Assembly (NCBI GenBank): GCA_964560875.1
Contig: CAZLMW010000089.1
Coordinates: 1-34,838, forward strand
Direction of reading: 5' to 3'
Length of the DNA stretch: 34,838 nucleotides
Origin: CAZLMW01 sp964560875
GTDB taxonomy: Bacteria > Myxococcota_A > UBA9042
The position numbers and the translations under genes are program-made. The notes beneath the pieces are model-generated. The model was given only the letters and a program-made list of their open reading frames with translations, made no database searches and was not told where the DNA came from. Positions 8,653 to 16,657 of the stretch are shown piece after piece (position 1 is the stretch's first letter; each line of letters begins with the position of its first letter).

Positions 8653-9945
8653 CTGCCGGGCGGCAAGGACAACCCCTTCGCCAAGGCGCGGGCGAGCCTC
8701 GACCTGCAGGCGCGCTACAAGAAAGACTGGCTGCAGGGCACGTTCGCTATCCACGGCGAGTACGATTTCGCCTACCTGCATCGCCGGGACGAGTACGACA
8801 CCGCGACCATCAAGGCCTTCGAGACCCTTCGCGATCCGCTGCTCGGCGACGCCCCGGTGCAGATTCGTGAGGCGTGGGTCGCCGCATCCCTGGGCGACTT
8901 CGAATGGACGACAGGCCGGCAGATCGTGGCGTGGGGCGAAGGCGACGGGCTCAGCCCCCTGGATGTCGTCAATCCCCGCGACATGCGCGAGCCGGGTCTG
9001 GCCGATCTCGACGACATCCGCGTGCCGATCCTGGCCACGCGACTCGGCTGGTTCACCGGCGATCACCGCGTCGAAGCGATGGTCACCTTCGAGTCGCATT
9101 GGGGTTTCCGCAACCCGCCGCTGGGGCCGTTTTCGCCGTTCCCGGCCGTGATGAACGAGGTCCCCGTGATGCGCGACCTCGGCCTCGTCGACAAGCTGCG
9201 CACCGAAAACGTGCACTTCTCCGACACGCCCGAAGGCCTGTCGCCGGACGGATGGCAATACCTGCTGCGCTGGGTCTACAAGGGTGCTGGCATCGACCTG
9301 GGCTTCTACGCCGCCAGCGTCATCGATCGCCAGGGTGTGATCGAGACGTTTTCGCAGACCGAACAAGCCGAGCTCGCACAAAAAGCGCTGTCGGACGAAG
9401 AAGACGACGTCGCGCTGCCCCTCGCCCACCGCCGGTACGCCATCGCAGGGATGTCCGGCGCGCGCACATTCGGCAGCTTCCTGGTCAAGTGGGAGCTCGC
9501 CTACGAGCACGACCATCCCTACAACGCGGGCGGCTTCGACACGCTTACCATCGAAACGCGCAACCAGCTCGACGTCATGCTCGGCGTCACCTACTCGGGG
9601 TTGTCGGACACCATGATCGGCCTGGAGGCGTCCAAAGTGACGTTTCTCGACGACGGCGGCGATCTGCTTTTTCCGATCGACACGACCTGGATGATGCTGC
9701 GGATCAGCCACAACGCGATGCGCGAGACGCTCAAGCTGATGGCCGTCGCGTCGGTCATCGGTGAGAAAGCGCAGTACGGGTGGCTGGGCCGGCTCGATGC
9801 CAACTACGAGCTCGCCGACGGGTTCAAGGTCGGTGGCGCATTCGTCACCTACCACCCCAATGACGACAACCTCTCGCCGTTTTCGGGGCTCGACCGGCAC
9901 GATCGGGTCATGGCACGCCTTCGCTGGGACTTCCGGCTGTTGTAG
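8653..9945 (+). CDS. DUF1302-type outer-membrane protein, 5' end in gap
   Basis: The frame is open from the first base after the gap to a TAG at 9943-9945, giving 430 visible residues; the signal peptide and N-terminus are missing. The segment REAWVAASLGDFEWTTGRQ followed by VAWGEGDGLSPLDVVNPRD is characteristic of the DUF1302 family, whose members are predicted beta-barrels of the outer membrane. Alternating hydrophobic strands run to the C-terminus, which ends in aromatic and hydrophobic residues (LRWDFRLL), as many barrels do. DUF1302 proteins are often encoded with RND transporters and LolA-like proteins, and that is the context here. A reasonable inference is the outer-membrane end of a lipid or hydrophobic-compound route. 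The OmpA-type gene starts 9 bases after its stop. Confidence 0.82.
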   Translation: MPGGKDNPFAKARASLDLQARYKKDWLQGTFAIHGEYDFAYLHRRDEYDTATIKAFETLRDPLLGDAPVQIREAWVAASLGDFEWTTGRQIVAWGEGDGLSPLDVVNPRDMREPGLADLDDIRVPILATRLGWFTGDHRVEAMVTFESHWGFRNPPLGPFSPFPAVMNEVPVMRDLGLVDKLRTENVHFSDTPEGLSPDGWQYLLRWVYKGAGIDLGFYAASVIDRQGVIETFSQTEQAELAQKALSDEEDDVALPLAHRRYAIAGMSGARTFGSFLVKWELAYEHDHPYNAGGFDTLTIETRNQLDVMLGVTYSGLSDTMIGLEASKVTFLDDGGDLLFPIDTTWMMLRISHNAMRETLKLMAVASVIGEKAQYGWLGRLDANYELADGFKVGGAFVTYHPNDDNLSPFSGLDRHDRVMARLRWDFRLL

Positions 9946-9954
9946 GCTGCCGCC

Positions 9955-11457
9955 ATGCCCAAACGCATCAGCGGGATTCTCGCGCTCGCCGCGACGGTTC
10001 TCGCCACCACAACCGCGCTTTCCCCAAACGTCTTTGCCGCCGATCCCGGCGCCATCGGGGTGGGACTGTTCGGCGGCTATCACCTGGTGGGCGAAGACAG
10101 CGAGCTCGGCGACGCCTGGTATCCCGACAATATGGCTCAGTCGGGCGCGGCGCTCGGCCTGCGCGGCAGCTATTCGTTGACGTCCCGCATCGACGCCGAA
10201 GTCGAAGCGCGTATGACCTTCTCCGAATACAAACGAGGCGCCACGGGAACGTCGATCCTCGGGCTCCGCGCCGCCCTGCTCGGCCACGCGCCGTTCATGG
10301 GCCCCCGTTTTGTGCCCTTTGTGCTCGTCGGTGTCGGCACCGAGTACATCGGCGGTAAGGACGCGCCCGGCAAAGACGCCAAGGATACGGCCGTCGCCGA
10401 CGCGGATTCCGCACTCCAACTGGGCGCCGGGTTCAAGTTCGGCCTGTCCGACCTGCTGCATGTTCGCGTCGACTTCCGGCAGACAACCACGGCCGGGCGC
10501 ACCCAACTTTGGGACAGCAACTTCGAGTTCTTGATCGGCGCGACCTACGTCACCGGAGGCAAGCCCGCGGACACCGACAAGGACGGCATCTCCGACGACA
10601 ACGACGCCTGCCCGACGACGCCTGAAGACCGCGACGGGTTCGAAGACCTCGATGGCTGCCCCGATCTCGACAACGACGCAGACCTGGTGCCCGACAAGCT
10701 CGACAAATGCCCCGACAAGCCCGAGACCCGCAACGGCATCAAGGACACCGACGGCTGCCCCGACGCCGACAAAGACGGCGATGGCATCGCGGACCTCGAC
10801 GATCAGTGCAAGGAGATGCCCGAAGACAAGGACGGCTTCGAAGACGACGACGGCTGCCCCGAGCCCGACAACGACAAGGACGGCGTGCCCGACACGGCCG
10901 ACAAATGCCCGAACAAGGCCGAAGATCCGGACAACTGGCAAGACGAGGACGGCTGCCCGGACTGGGACAATGACCTCGATGGCGTCAAGGACGAAGACGA
11001 CGACTGCCCCGGCGCCAAGGAGACGTTCAACGGCTACAAGGACGGTGACGGCTGCCCCGATAAGGTGCCCTCCAAGGTCGCCAAGACGTTCAAGGGCACG
11101 ATCAAGGGCATCCTGTTCGAGCTCAACAGCGCCGAGATCAAGAGCAAGTCGGAGAAAGTGCTCGGCAAGGCGCTCGCGGTGCTCAAGAAGTTCCCGTCCG
11201 TGCGTTTCGAGATCGCCGGTCACACCGACAACACCGGCAAGCCGGAGACGAACCTGAAGCTCAGCCAGGCGCGGGCCGATTCGGTCAAGGCGTGGTTTGT
11301 CGGCAAGGGCATCGACGCCAAGCGGATCGTCGCCAAGGGCTACGGGGACGCCAAGTCCGTCGCGAGCAACCGCAGCGCCAGGGGCCGAGCCAGGAATCGG
11401 CGAATCGAGTTCGTGCTGTTGAACACCGCGCCGCCACCCCCTAACGCCACCCCCTAA
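9955..11457 (+). CDS. OmpA-family protein with N-terminal barrel, five TSP3 repeats and peptidoglycan-binding domain
   Basis: This 500-residue envelope protein has three parts. A signal peptide ends near NVFA (residue 28). Residues about 30-200 are Gly- and aromatic-rich alternating strands (VGVGLFGGYHLVG style), consistent with an eight-stranded OmpA-like outer-membrane barrel. Residues 206-370 are five Asp-rich thrombospondin type-3 repeats, expected to bind calcium and act as a rigid stalk. Residues about 378-490 form the OmpA C-terminal domain that binds diaminopimelate in peptidoglycan, with FELNSAEIKSKSEKVL, GHTDNTGKPETNLKLSQARA, and a final NRRIEFVLL. This links outer membrane to cell wall. 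It lies 9 bases after the DUF1302-type gene and is probably the last gene of that run, because a hairpin follows its stop. Confidence 0.92.
   Translation: MPKRISGILALAATVLATTTALSPNVFAADPGAIGVGLFGGYHLVGEDSELGDAWYPDNMAQSGAALGLRGSYSLTSRIDAEVEARMTFSEYKRGATGTSILGLRAALLGHAPFMGPRFVPFVLVGVGTEYIGGKDAPGKDAKDTAVADADSALQLGAGFKFGLSDLLHVRVDFRQTTTAGRTQLWDSNFEFLIGATYVTGGKPADTDKDGISDDNDACPTTPEDRDGFEDLDGCPDLDNDADLVPDKLDKCPDKPETRNGIKDTDGCPDADKDGDGIADLDDQCKEMPEDKDGFEDDDGCPEPDNDKDGVPDTADKCPNKAEDPDNWQDEDGCPDWDNDLDGVKDEDDDCPGAKETFNGYKDGDGCPDKVPSKVAKTFKGTIKGILFELNSAEIKSKSEKVLGKALAVLKKFPSVRFEIAGHTDNTGKPETNLKLSQARADSVKAWFVGKGIDAKRIVAKGYGDAKSVASNRSARGRARNRRIEFVLLNTAPPPPNATP
10570..11064 (+). repeat. Five coding 33-aa thrombospondin type-3 repeats
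   Basis: The 495 bases encode exactly five in-frame units of 33 residues, each following the pattern DxDxDGxxD, a Cys-Pro (Cys-Lys in unit 3), a variable P/KE segment, then DGCP. The DNA shows the recurring string gacggctgcccc at each unit end. Each unit has two cysteines and many Asp, typical of calcium-binding TSP3 repeats in outer-membrane OmpA proteins. The units have diverged, so this is an old protein repeat rather than a recent duplication. Confidence 0.85.
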
Positions 11458-11476
11458 ATAGCATTCACCGGCCGGA

Positions 11477-11496
11477 GAGCCCGCAATCGCGGGCTC
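11477..11496 (+). terminator. Hairpin after the OmpA gene
   Basis: A perfect 8-base inverted repeat, GAGCCCGC / GCGGGCTC, with an AATC loop begins 20 bases after the OmpA stop codon. No T-run follows, so it is not a textbook Rho-independent terminator, but its position between a run of envelope genes and clpS fits transcription termination or mRNA 3'-end protection. Confidence 0.6.
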
Positions 11497-11534
11497 CGCG
11501 ACGACATCGCTTGTCGTGTTGGGCAACCCAGCGC

Positions 11535-11562
11535 TTGCCCCGCCGCGCGCGTGTCCTAAGAT
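11535..11562 (+). promoter_or_regulatory. Possible sigma70-type promoter upstream of clpS
   Basis: TTGCCC (11535-11540) and TAAGAT (11557-11562) are separated by 16 bases, and each agrees with the consensus at four of six positions. The site lies after the hairpin that follows the OmpA gene and about 100 bases before the clpS start, where a promoter for clpS-clpA is expected. It rests on sequence match alone. Confidence 0.35.
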
Positions 11563-11664
11563 CGGTATGGCCCGCGTGATCGCGCAGGCTTGGCGCTGTC
11601 CCACCGCCGCTTTCGAACGTCGAACGCTACCCGGGCGCGCCGCCACATCGGAGGAAGACCGCCC

Positions 11665-11979
11665 ATGCCCAAACGGCAGGAAGGCAGCGACACCGGCGTC
11701 ATCGTCAAGACACGACGCAAGGTCAAGCGGCCGAGGCTCTACAACGTCGTCATGCACAACGACGACTACACCACGCAGGAATTCGTGGTGCAGATCCTCA
11801 AGGCGTTTTTCCACAAGTCCGACACCGATGCGCGGGCCATCATGCTCACCGTCCACATGAAGGGACGCGGCGTGGCCGGCACGTACAGCAAGGATGTGGC
11901 GGAATCCAAGGTCGCGCAGGTCACCGACTTCGCGCGGACCAACGGCGCCCCCCTCAAACTCACCGTGGAAGCGGCGTAG
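11665..11979 (+). CDS. clpS: ClpS, ATP-dependent Clp protease adaptor
   Basis: ClpS is a small cytoplasmic adaptor that delivers N-degron substrates to the ClpA-ClpP protease. The 104-residue protein has the standard plan: a disordered N-terminus (MPKRQEGSDTG), then the folded core with YNVVMHNDDYTTQEFVVQIL, in which the NDDYT motif contributes the pocket that holds the substrate N-terminal residue, then HMKGRGVAGTYSKDVAESK, matching the conserved G-x-A/G-x-G/Y-x-x-DVAE region. The open frame extends back to 11590, but the ATG at 11665 is preceded by GGAGGAAG at 11650-11657 and gives a normal ClpS length. clpA starts 10 bases after its stop, so the pair forms a two-gene operon, as in many bacteria. 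Confidence 0.95.
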   Translation: MPKRQEGSDTGVIVKTRRKVKRPRLYNVVMHNDDYTTQEFVVQILKAFFHKSDTDARAIMLTVHMKGRGVAGTYSKDVAESKVAQVTDFARTNGAPLKLTVEAA

Positions 11980-11989
11980 GAGATTGCAA

Positions 11990-14488
11990 ATGCTGAGCAT
12001 GGAGCTGGAAATCGCGATCCAGGTAGCCGCTGGCGAAGCGCAGGTTCGACGCCACGAGTTCTTCGGCCTCGAGCACATGTTGTACGCGCTGCTCCACGAC
12101 GGGCAGACGGTGCGGCTGATCGAGAAGCTGGGCGGGAGCATCGAGACGCTGAAAGTGGCGCTCGATACGTTCCTGTCCGACGAGGTCCCGGCGGTCGACG
12201 ACGACGCGCGGACGGCGCAACCCACGATCGGGCTGCAACGCACGATTCAGCGCGCGGCGATGCACGTGCGCGGCAGTGGCAAGAACAAGGTTCACGGCCC
12301 GAACGTGCTCGTGTCGATGTTCGCCGAGGACGAGTCCTTCGCGGTGTACTACCTGCTGCGGGAAGGCATCAGCCGGCTCGATGTCGTCAGCTACCTCAGC
12401 CACGGGATGGACGACGACGAAGACGAGGGGATGTTGTCGCTCGAGGGGCACACCGATGAGGACGACGAAGACGAGCTGGACGGCGAACCCGGCGGCGCGC
12501 GCAAGGGCGCCCTGGCCCAGTACTGCACCAACCTGAATGAAGAGGCGCGGCAGGGTCGCATCGATCCGCTCGTCGGCCGGCAAGCCGAGCTCGAACGGGT
12601 GGCCCACGTCCTGATGCGGCGGCGCAAGAACAACCCGCTCCTCGTCGGTGACTCCGGGGTCGGCAAGACCGCGATCGTCGAAGGCCTGGCCCGCGAAATC
12701 GTGGCCGGTCGAGCGCCCGGTCCCCTCCGCAACGCAACCGTCTACGCGCTCGACATCGGCGCATTGCTCGCTGGTGCCAAGTACCGCGGCGACTTCGAAA
12801 AGCGGCTCAAGGGCGTTCTCAAGGAGCTCGCGGACCACGAAGGCGAGACGGTGCTATTCGCCGATGAATTGCACACGATCGTCGGCGCCGGGGCGACCAG
12901 CGGCGGGTCTCTCGACGCTTCCAACTTGCTCAAACCCGCGCTCGCGTCGGGAAGACTGCGCTGCATCGGCTCGACCACGTACGAAGAGATGCGCACACAC
13001 ATCCTGCGCGATCGAGCGTTCGCGCGGCGTTTTCAGAAGATCGATGTCGGCGAGTTGAGCCCAGATGACACGACCAAGGTGCTCGAAGGGCTGCGCAAGC
13101 GGTACGAAGAACACCACGGCGTGCGCTACTCCAAGGCCGCCTTGCGCGCGGCAAGCACGCTTTCGTCCCGCTACATGCAGGATCGGCGTTTGCCCGACAA
13201 GGCGATCGACCTGATCGATGAGGCCGGCGCGGCAGTTCGCCTCCGCAAAGCCCGGAGTCTGCGACCCGCCGTCAAGGGCAACGCGACCGACGCCGAGATC
13301 GAAGCGATGCTCGCCGCCGCGGAAGATTCCGTGGACCTGCCGCCCCCGCTGCCCGACGAATCCGAGAGCACACGACCACCCCTGCGTGTCACCGTGCGCG
13401 ACATTGAAGCGGTGCTCGCCAAGATGGCGCAGATTCCCGAGCGCCAGGTCGCGACGGACGAACGCAACGCCCTCGCCCAGCTCGAAGGTGACTTGAAGCT
13501 TGTCGTGTTCGGCCAGGACGACGCCTGTGAACAGGTCGCCACAGCGGTGAAGGTGAGCCGGTCCGGGCTCGGCGCGCAGGACAAGCCGACCGGCGTGTTC
13601 ATGTTCACGGGCCCCACGGGTGTCGGTAAGACCGAGCTCGCCAAGCAGCTTGGCATCACGCTCGGCCTCGAATTCGTGCGCTTCGACATGAGCGAGTACA
13701 TGGAGAGGCACACCGTCTCCCGCCTCATCGGTGCTCCTCCCGGTTACGTGGGCTTTGACCAGGGCGGCTTGCTGACCGAAGCGATCGCCAAGAAGCCGCA
13801 CTCGGTACTGCTGCTCGACGAGATCGAAAAGGCCCACCCCGACGTCTTCAACGTCCTGCTGCAGGTGTTCGACAGCGGGCGGCTGACCGACAACAACGGC
13901 AAGACGACAGACTTCCGCCACGTCATCATCATCATGACCAGCAATGTCGGCGCCCGCGACCTGGAAAAGGGGCGACTCGGCTTTGGCGGAGGCGAGCTCG
14001 GCGGCGACGAGGATCGGGCTTACAAGCGTGTATTCGCACCGGAATTCCGCAACCGCATCGACGCGCGGATCCGCTTTGCACGCCTGTCACCGGACGTGAT
14101 GGGCAAAATCGTCGACAAGTTCATGGACGAAATGGCCGTTCAGCTGGCCGAACAGCGGGTGGTTATCGAGCTCACGGACAAGGCCCGCTCGTGGTTCTCC
14201 GAAAAGGGATACGACCCGAAGTTTGGCGCTCGGCCGATGAAACGCCTGCTCCACGACGAGGTCCGCAAGCCGCTCGCCGATGAGCTGTTGTTCGGACAAC
14301 TCGCGGGCGGCGGCAAGGTGCTGGTCGACATCGCGGGCGGTGAGTTGAGCTTTGACTTCGAGCCACGCGACGCGGCCAAACGGGCCGCGAAGAGGGCCGC
14401 TGAAGAAGAGAAGGCCGCGCGCAAGAAGGCGGCGAAGAAGTCTGGAAAGTCGGCGAAAAAAGCCGGGAAGGCCGCAAAGAAGGCCTAA
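11990..14488 (+). CDS. clpA: ClpA, ATPase subunit of ClpAP, with Lys/Ala-rich C-terminal tail
   Basis: ClpA is a hexameric AAA+ unfoldase that feeds proteins to ClpP. The 832 residues comprise an N-terminal double Clp-N repeat (1-145, with FFGLEHMLYALLHD), an acidic linker (about 145-165), a first ATPase domain with Walker A GDSGVGKT (220-227) and Walker B LFADELHT, and a second ATPase domain with Walker A GPTGVGKT (541-548) and LLDEIEKAHPDVF. LGF at 663-665 stands where the E. coli ClpA IGL loop docks on ClpP. Residues 794-832 form an unusual tail of 13 Lys, 3 Arg and 15 Ala. The open frame reaches back to 11894, but ATG 11990 gives the family start MLSMELE, and AGGAG precedes it by 7 bases. 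It follows clpS by 10 bases and converges with the flavoprotein gene. Confidence 0.95.
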   Translation: MLSMELEIAIQVAAGEAQVRRHEFFGLEHMLYALLHDGQTVRLIEKLGGSIETLKVALDTFLSDEVPAVDDDARTAQPTIGLQRTIQRAAMHVRGSGKNKVHGPNVLVSMFAEDESFAVYYLLREGISRLDVVSYLSHGMDDDEDEGMLSLEGHTDEDDEDELDGEPGGARKGALAQYCTNLNEEARQGRIDPLVGRQAELERVAHVLMRRRKNNPLLVGDSGVGKTAIVEGLAREIVAGRAPGPLRNATVYALDIGALLAGAKYRGDFEKRLKGVLKELADHEGETVLFADELHTIVGAGATSGGSLDASNLLKPALASGRLRCIGSTTYEEMRTHILRDRAFARRFQKIDVGELSPDDTTKVLEGLRKRYEEHHGVRYSKAALRAASTLSSRYMQDRRLPDKAIDLIDEAGAAVRLRKARSLRPAVKGNATDAEIEAMLAAAEDSVDLPPPLPDESESTRPPLRVTVRDIEAVLAKMAQIPERQVATDERNALAQLEGDLKLVVFGQDDACEQVATAVKVSRSGLGAQDKPTGVFMFTGPTGVGKTELAKQLGITLGLEFVRFDMSEYMERHTVSRLIGAPPGYVGFDQGGLLTEAIAKKPHSVLLLDEIEKAHPDVFNVLLQVFDSGRLTDNNGKTTDFRHVIIIMTSNVGARDLEKGRLGFGGGELGGDEDRAYKRVFAPEFRNRIDARIRFARLSPDVMGKIVDKFMDEMAVQLAEQRVVIELTDKARSWFSEKGYDPKFGARPMKRLLHDEVRKPLADELLFGQLAGGGKVLVDIAGGELSFDFEPRDAAKRAAKRAAEEEKAARKKAAKKSGKSAKKAGKAAKKA

Positions 14489-14492
14489 CCGG

Positions 14493-15104
14493 CTAACCAG
14501 CGGCCAGTGCGGCGACCAGCGCGTCGATAAGCACGTCGTCGTCGGGCAGCTTGGCCTTGCAGTCTTCGCCCTTGGGCGGAATCACCGTGCAGCCGAGATC
14601 GACAATCGTGGCGAGGTTGCGTCGCAGCAGCGCGTTGGCCATGGACCCGTGCATCGCGGGTGCCAGCAAGATAGCGCTTTGACCGGATTCGACCCGTCCG
14701 AGGGCCGTGGCGAGCGTCGTGGTGACGGCGTTGTCGGCGATGCCATGGGCAAGCTTGCCGATGGTGCTGTAGGTGGCGGGCGCTACGAGATAGGCGTCGA
14801 TCGCGGCCAACTCGACGTGCTGGGCGCGGCTATCGAGGGTGGTCACGACGTCGTTGGCGCACGACCAGGCCAGCGATGACGAAGCGACGAATGAGAGGCC
14901 CGCGGGTGTGACGATCGGGAAGACCTCAGCGCCGGCTTTTCGAATCGCACGGGCGAGCATGGGGGTGCGACAGGCCGCGATTCCCCCGGTGACCAGCAGC
15001 GCGATGCGCTTGCCTTCCAGCACAGTGCTCTGCGACGCGACGGCGCGGTCGCCGGCGAGCGGTGCGCCAAGGTTCCAGCGGAATTGTTCGGGATCGGTCG
15101 CCAT
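14493..15104 (-). CDS. CoaC-like flavoprotein (HFCD family), no CoaB domain
   Basis: This 203-residue protein matches the homo-oligomeric flavin-containing Cys decarboxylase family, whose best-known member is the CoaC half of CoaBC (decarboxylation of phosphopantothenoyl-cysteine in CoA synthesis). The core starts after about 30 extra residues with KRIALLVTGGIAA, the FMN-binding loop. The catalytic histidine is in AQHVEL, and APATYSTIGKLAHGIADN is typical. The usual PAMN substrate motif is PAMHGSM here, so His replaces Asn. There is no CoaB (synthetase) domain. It could be a stand-alone phosphopantothenoylcysteine decarboxylase or a paralogue with another substrate. Its ATG follows the Rsm22 family stop codon by 9 bases, so it is probably cotranscribed with that gene. 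Confidence 0.75.
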   Translation of the reverse strand: MATDPEQFRWNLGAPLAGDRAVASQSTVLEGKRIALLVTGGIAACRTPMLARAIRKAGAEVFPIVTPAGLSFVASSSLAWSCANDVVTTLDSRAQHVELAAIDAYLVAPATYSTIGKLAHGIADNAVTTTLATALGRVESGQSAILLAPAMHGSMANALLRRNLATIVDLGCTVIPPKGEDCKAKLPDDDVLIDALVAALAAG

Positions 15105-15113
15105 GGCGGGATG

Positions 15114-16160
15114 CTACTTCACCTTGAGCGTGGCTTCACCCCGGCGCCGACCCTCAGTCAAGCGGCCGGAAACATCGATGCGATCGCCACGCCAAGCGCG
15201 AACCACAGGGTGGGCTCTGCCGAGTCCGGCGCTGCTCCCGAGCGCCACGACGCGGCCGTTGGAGCCGCAGAGGTAGCGTCGGAAGTCGTCGCCATCGCGC
15301 ATCGGGCCGCCGATCACCCGAAACCCTGTCGCCGGTCGGTCGGTCGCGGCGGTCCGAATGGCGAGGTAGCTGAACTTGAGCGTGGCGCGGCGCCGGCCCA
15401 TGCGCTTGTCGAGCTGAGCGATGTGTTTGGGGCGGTCCCATGGCTGTTCGGCGTGGCACCAGTCGCGCACTTTGTCGGGCGCCAGTGGGCACGGCATTGA
15501 GCCCACACACGGAGCAAAGACCTGCAGGTCAGTCGTCTCGCAAAGGGATTCGCGAACCGCGATAAGGCGACGAGACGCGGGTCGTGTCCCGGGCTCGATC
15601 ACGAGCAAGAAGCCATCTTCGGCGAGGTGTTTGGCGACAAGTCGGTCGATCAGGCCCGTGATCGGCGCCACGCCCTCCATCCTGGCGGCCGGCCACTCGT
15701 TGAAGAGGTTGGCCGCTACAATGACGTCGAAGCTGCCCTTGATGTCACGGATCCCGGCGAGTGCGCGCAGATCGGCGGAGATCAGCCGCACCTTCGCGTC
15801 TGGCATCAGCTCGGCGAGAATCGAGCGACCGTCGCGCATTGCAGCGGTGCTCGTGTCGACCGCGGTGACCGAGATGTCGCGGATGCCGCTGGCGACGGCG
15901 AGGCCGATGGATGCGGACAGCGGCCCGGCCCCGAGATCGAGGATGCGCAGAGTCGAGCGTCCGTCGGCCCAGCCTGGATCGGCGAGTCGGGCGGCGGTCA
16001 TTGCGGTCGCTGCGCCGGTCGGCACGTAGTAGAGCGCGTACGCGGCGCGTGTCTTGGGATGCTGCAAGTAGCCGGGTGAGCGTTCGTCGCGGCGGCTGGT
16101 GAAGCGCTCCGAGACGGCGCGGATCTCGCGGGCGCGGGCCCCGATCGGGTCGCGGCGCAA
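15114..16160 (-). CDS. Rsm22-family methyltransferase-like protein with four conserved cysteines
   Basis: The protein resembles Rsm22/METTL17, a class I SAM methyltransferase-like family involved in assembly of the small ribosomal subunit in mitochondria and found in some bacteria. Motif I is LDLGAGPLSAS (75-85); ANLFNEW and LLVIEPGT follow. Four cysteines (C218, C224 and C235 in APCVGSMPCP ... DWCH, plus C298 in RYLCGSNG) match the arrangement that holds an iron-sulfur cluster in METTL17. The first usable start is TTG at 16160; reading further upstream, the frame stays open to 16262 with family-like residues but no ATG, GTG or TTG, so the true start may be this TTG or a rarer codon (for example CTG 16259). 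The neighbouring small gene ends at 16263 in the same frame. Confidence 0.8.
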   Translation of the reverse strand: MRRDPIGARAREIRAVSERFTSRRDERSPGYLQHPKTRAAYALYYVPTGAATAMTAARLADPGWADGRSTLRILDLGAGPLSASIGLAVASGIRDISVTAVDTSTAAMRDGRSILAELMPDAKVRLISADLRALAGIRDIKGSFDVIVAANLFNEWPAARMEGVAPITGLIDRLVAKHLAEDGFLLVIEPGTRPASRRLIAVRESLCETTDLQVFAPCVGSMPCPLAPDKVRDWCHAEQPWDRPKHIAQLDKRMGRRRATLKFSYLAIRTAATDRPATGFRVIGGPMRDGDDFRRYLCGSNGRVVALGSSAGLGRAHPVVRAWRGDRIDVSGRLTEGRRRGEATLKVK

Positions 16161-16262
16161 TCGCTGCGGCAGCGGGTATTTGTCTTGGACGAACGTGGCG
16201 ACAGCGGTGGCAATGCTATCGACCGACGCGGACCAGCGGCCTGTCTTGGGGCGTTTCAGAAG

Positions 16263-16493
16263 CTACCTCCGGCCGTCGAGCGCCTCCAGGAGCATGGACG
16301 GGCAGTCGGCATCATCGCTTGCTTCGGCGCTGTCGGCCACCCGTAGACCGGCCACGACAAGCTCGGCGACGACAAGGCCAAGCGCCTTCTTTGATTCGCG
16401 CGCCCGCTGGCACACGGCGACAAGGAGCCCGGCGTCGATGGGGACGAAGAGTCGAACGGGAAGGTCTGAATCTGTCTTCGGGGCCGCCGCCAT
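16263..16493 (-). CDS. Small protein, ribbon-helix-helix-like candidate
   Basis: This 76-residue protein is not recognised by name. The predicted order is a beta strand (PVRLFVPID), a helix (AGLLVAVCQRARESKKA), a turn, then a second helix (LGLVVAELVVAGLRVAD), which is the order of a ribbon-helix-helix DNA-binding fold such as Arc/MetJ or antitoxin N-termini. No partner toxin gene is adjacent. The open frame extends back to 16565, but the ATG at 16493 is preceded by GGAGG and a 4-base spacer and places the strand near the N-terminus. It lies upstream of the Rsm22 family gene on the same strand. The fold is inferred from pattern only. Confidence 0.5.
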   Translation of the reverse strand: MAAAPKTDSDLPVRLFVPIDAGLLVAVCQRARESKKALGLVVAELVVAGLRVADSAEASDDADCPSMLLEALDGRR

Positions 16494-16657
16494 GATGCCT
16501 CCGTGGAGCGCTTGGGTGCGCTCGCTGCTCATGACTTGGAGTGCGGCGGAGACCAAAATGATCAAACCGCGGCGCTGCGCGACCGGTCGCTACACACGTC
16601 TACACGGAAGCCTGAGCCGGGGATCCTGGCGGGGCGTCGCCGAGCTGAGATTGGGCG

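Noticed and set aside
10570..11064. Regular DNA repeats considered as a CRISPR array or satellite
   Set aside because: The repeats are in frame, diverged, without spacers, and encode TSP3 units inside the OmpA gene.
8518..12243. Minus-strand open frame of 1241 codons across the first gap, DUF1302-type, OmpA and clpS genes
   Set aside because: It runs through 100 N and lies opposite recognised genes. Its Val/Gly/Leu-rich repeats are the antisense of the TSP3 repeats.
14470..14512. Imperfect GC-rich inverted repeat between clpA and the flavoprotein gene as a two-way terminator
   Set aside because: The arms are short and interrupted, overlap coding sequence of both genes, and have no T-run.
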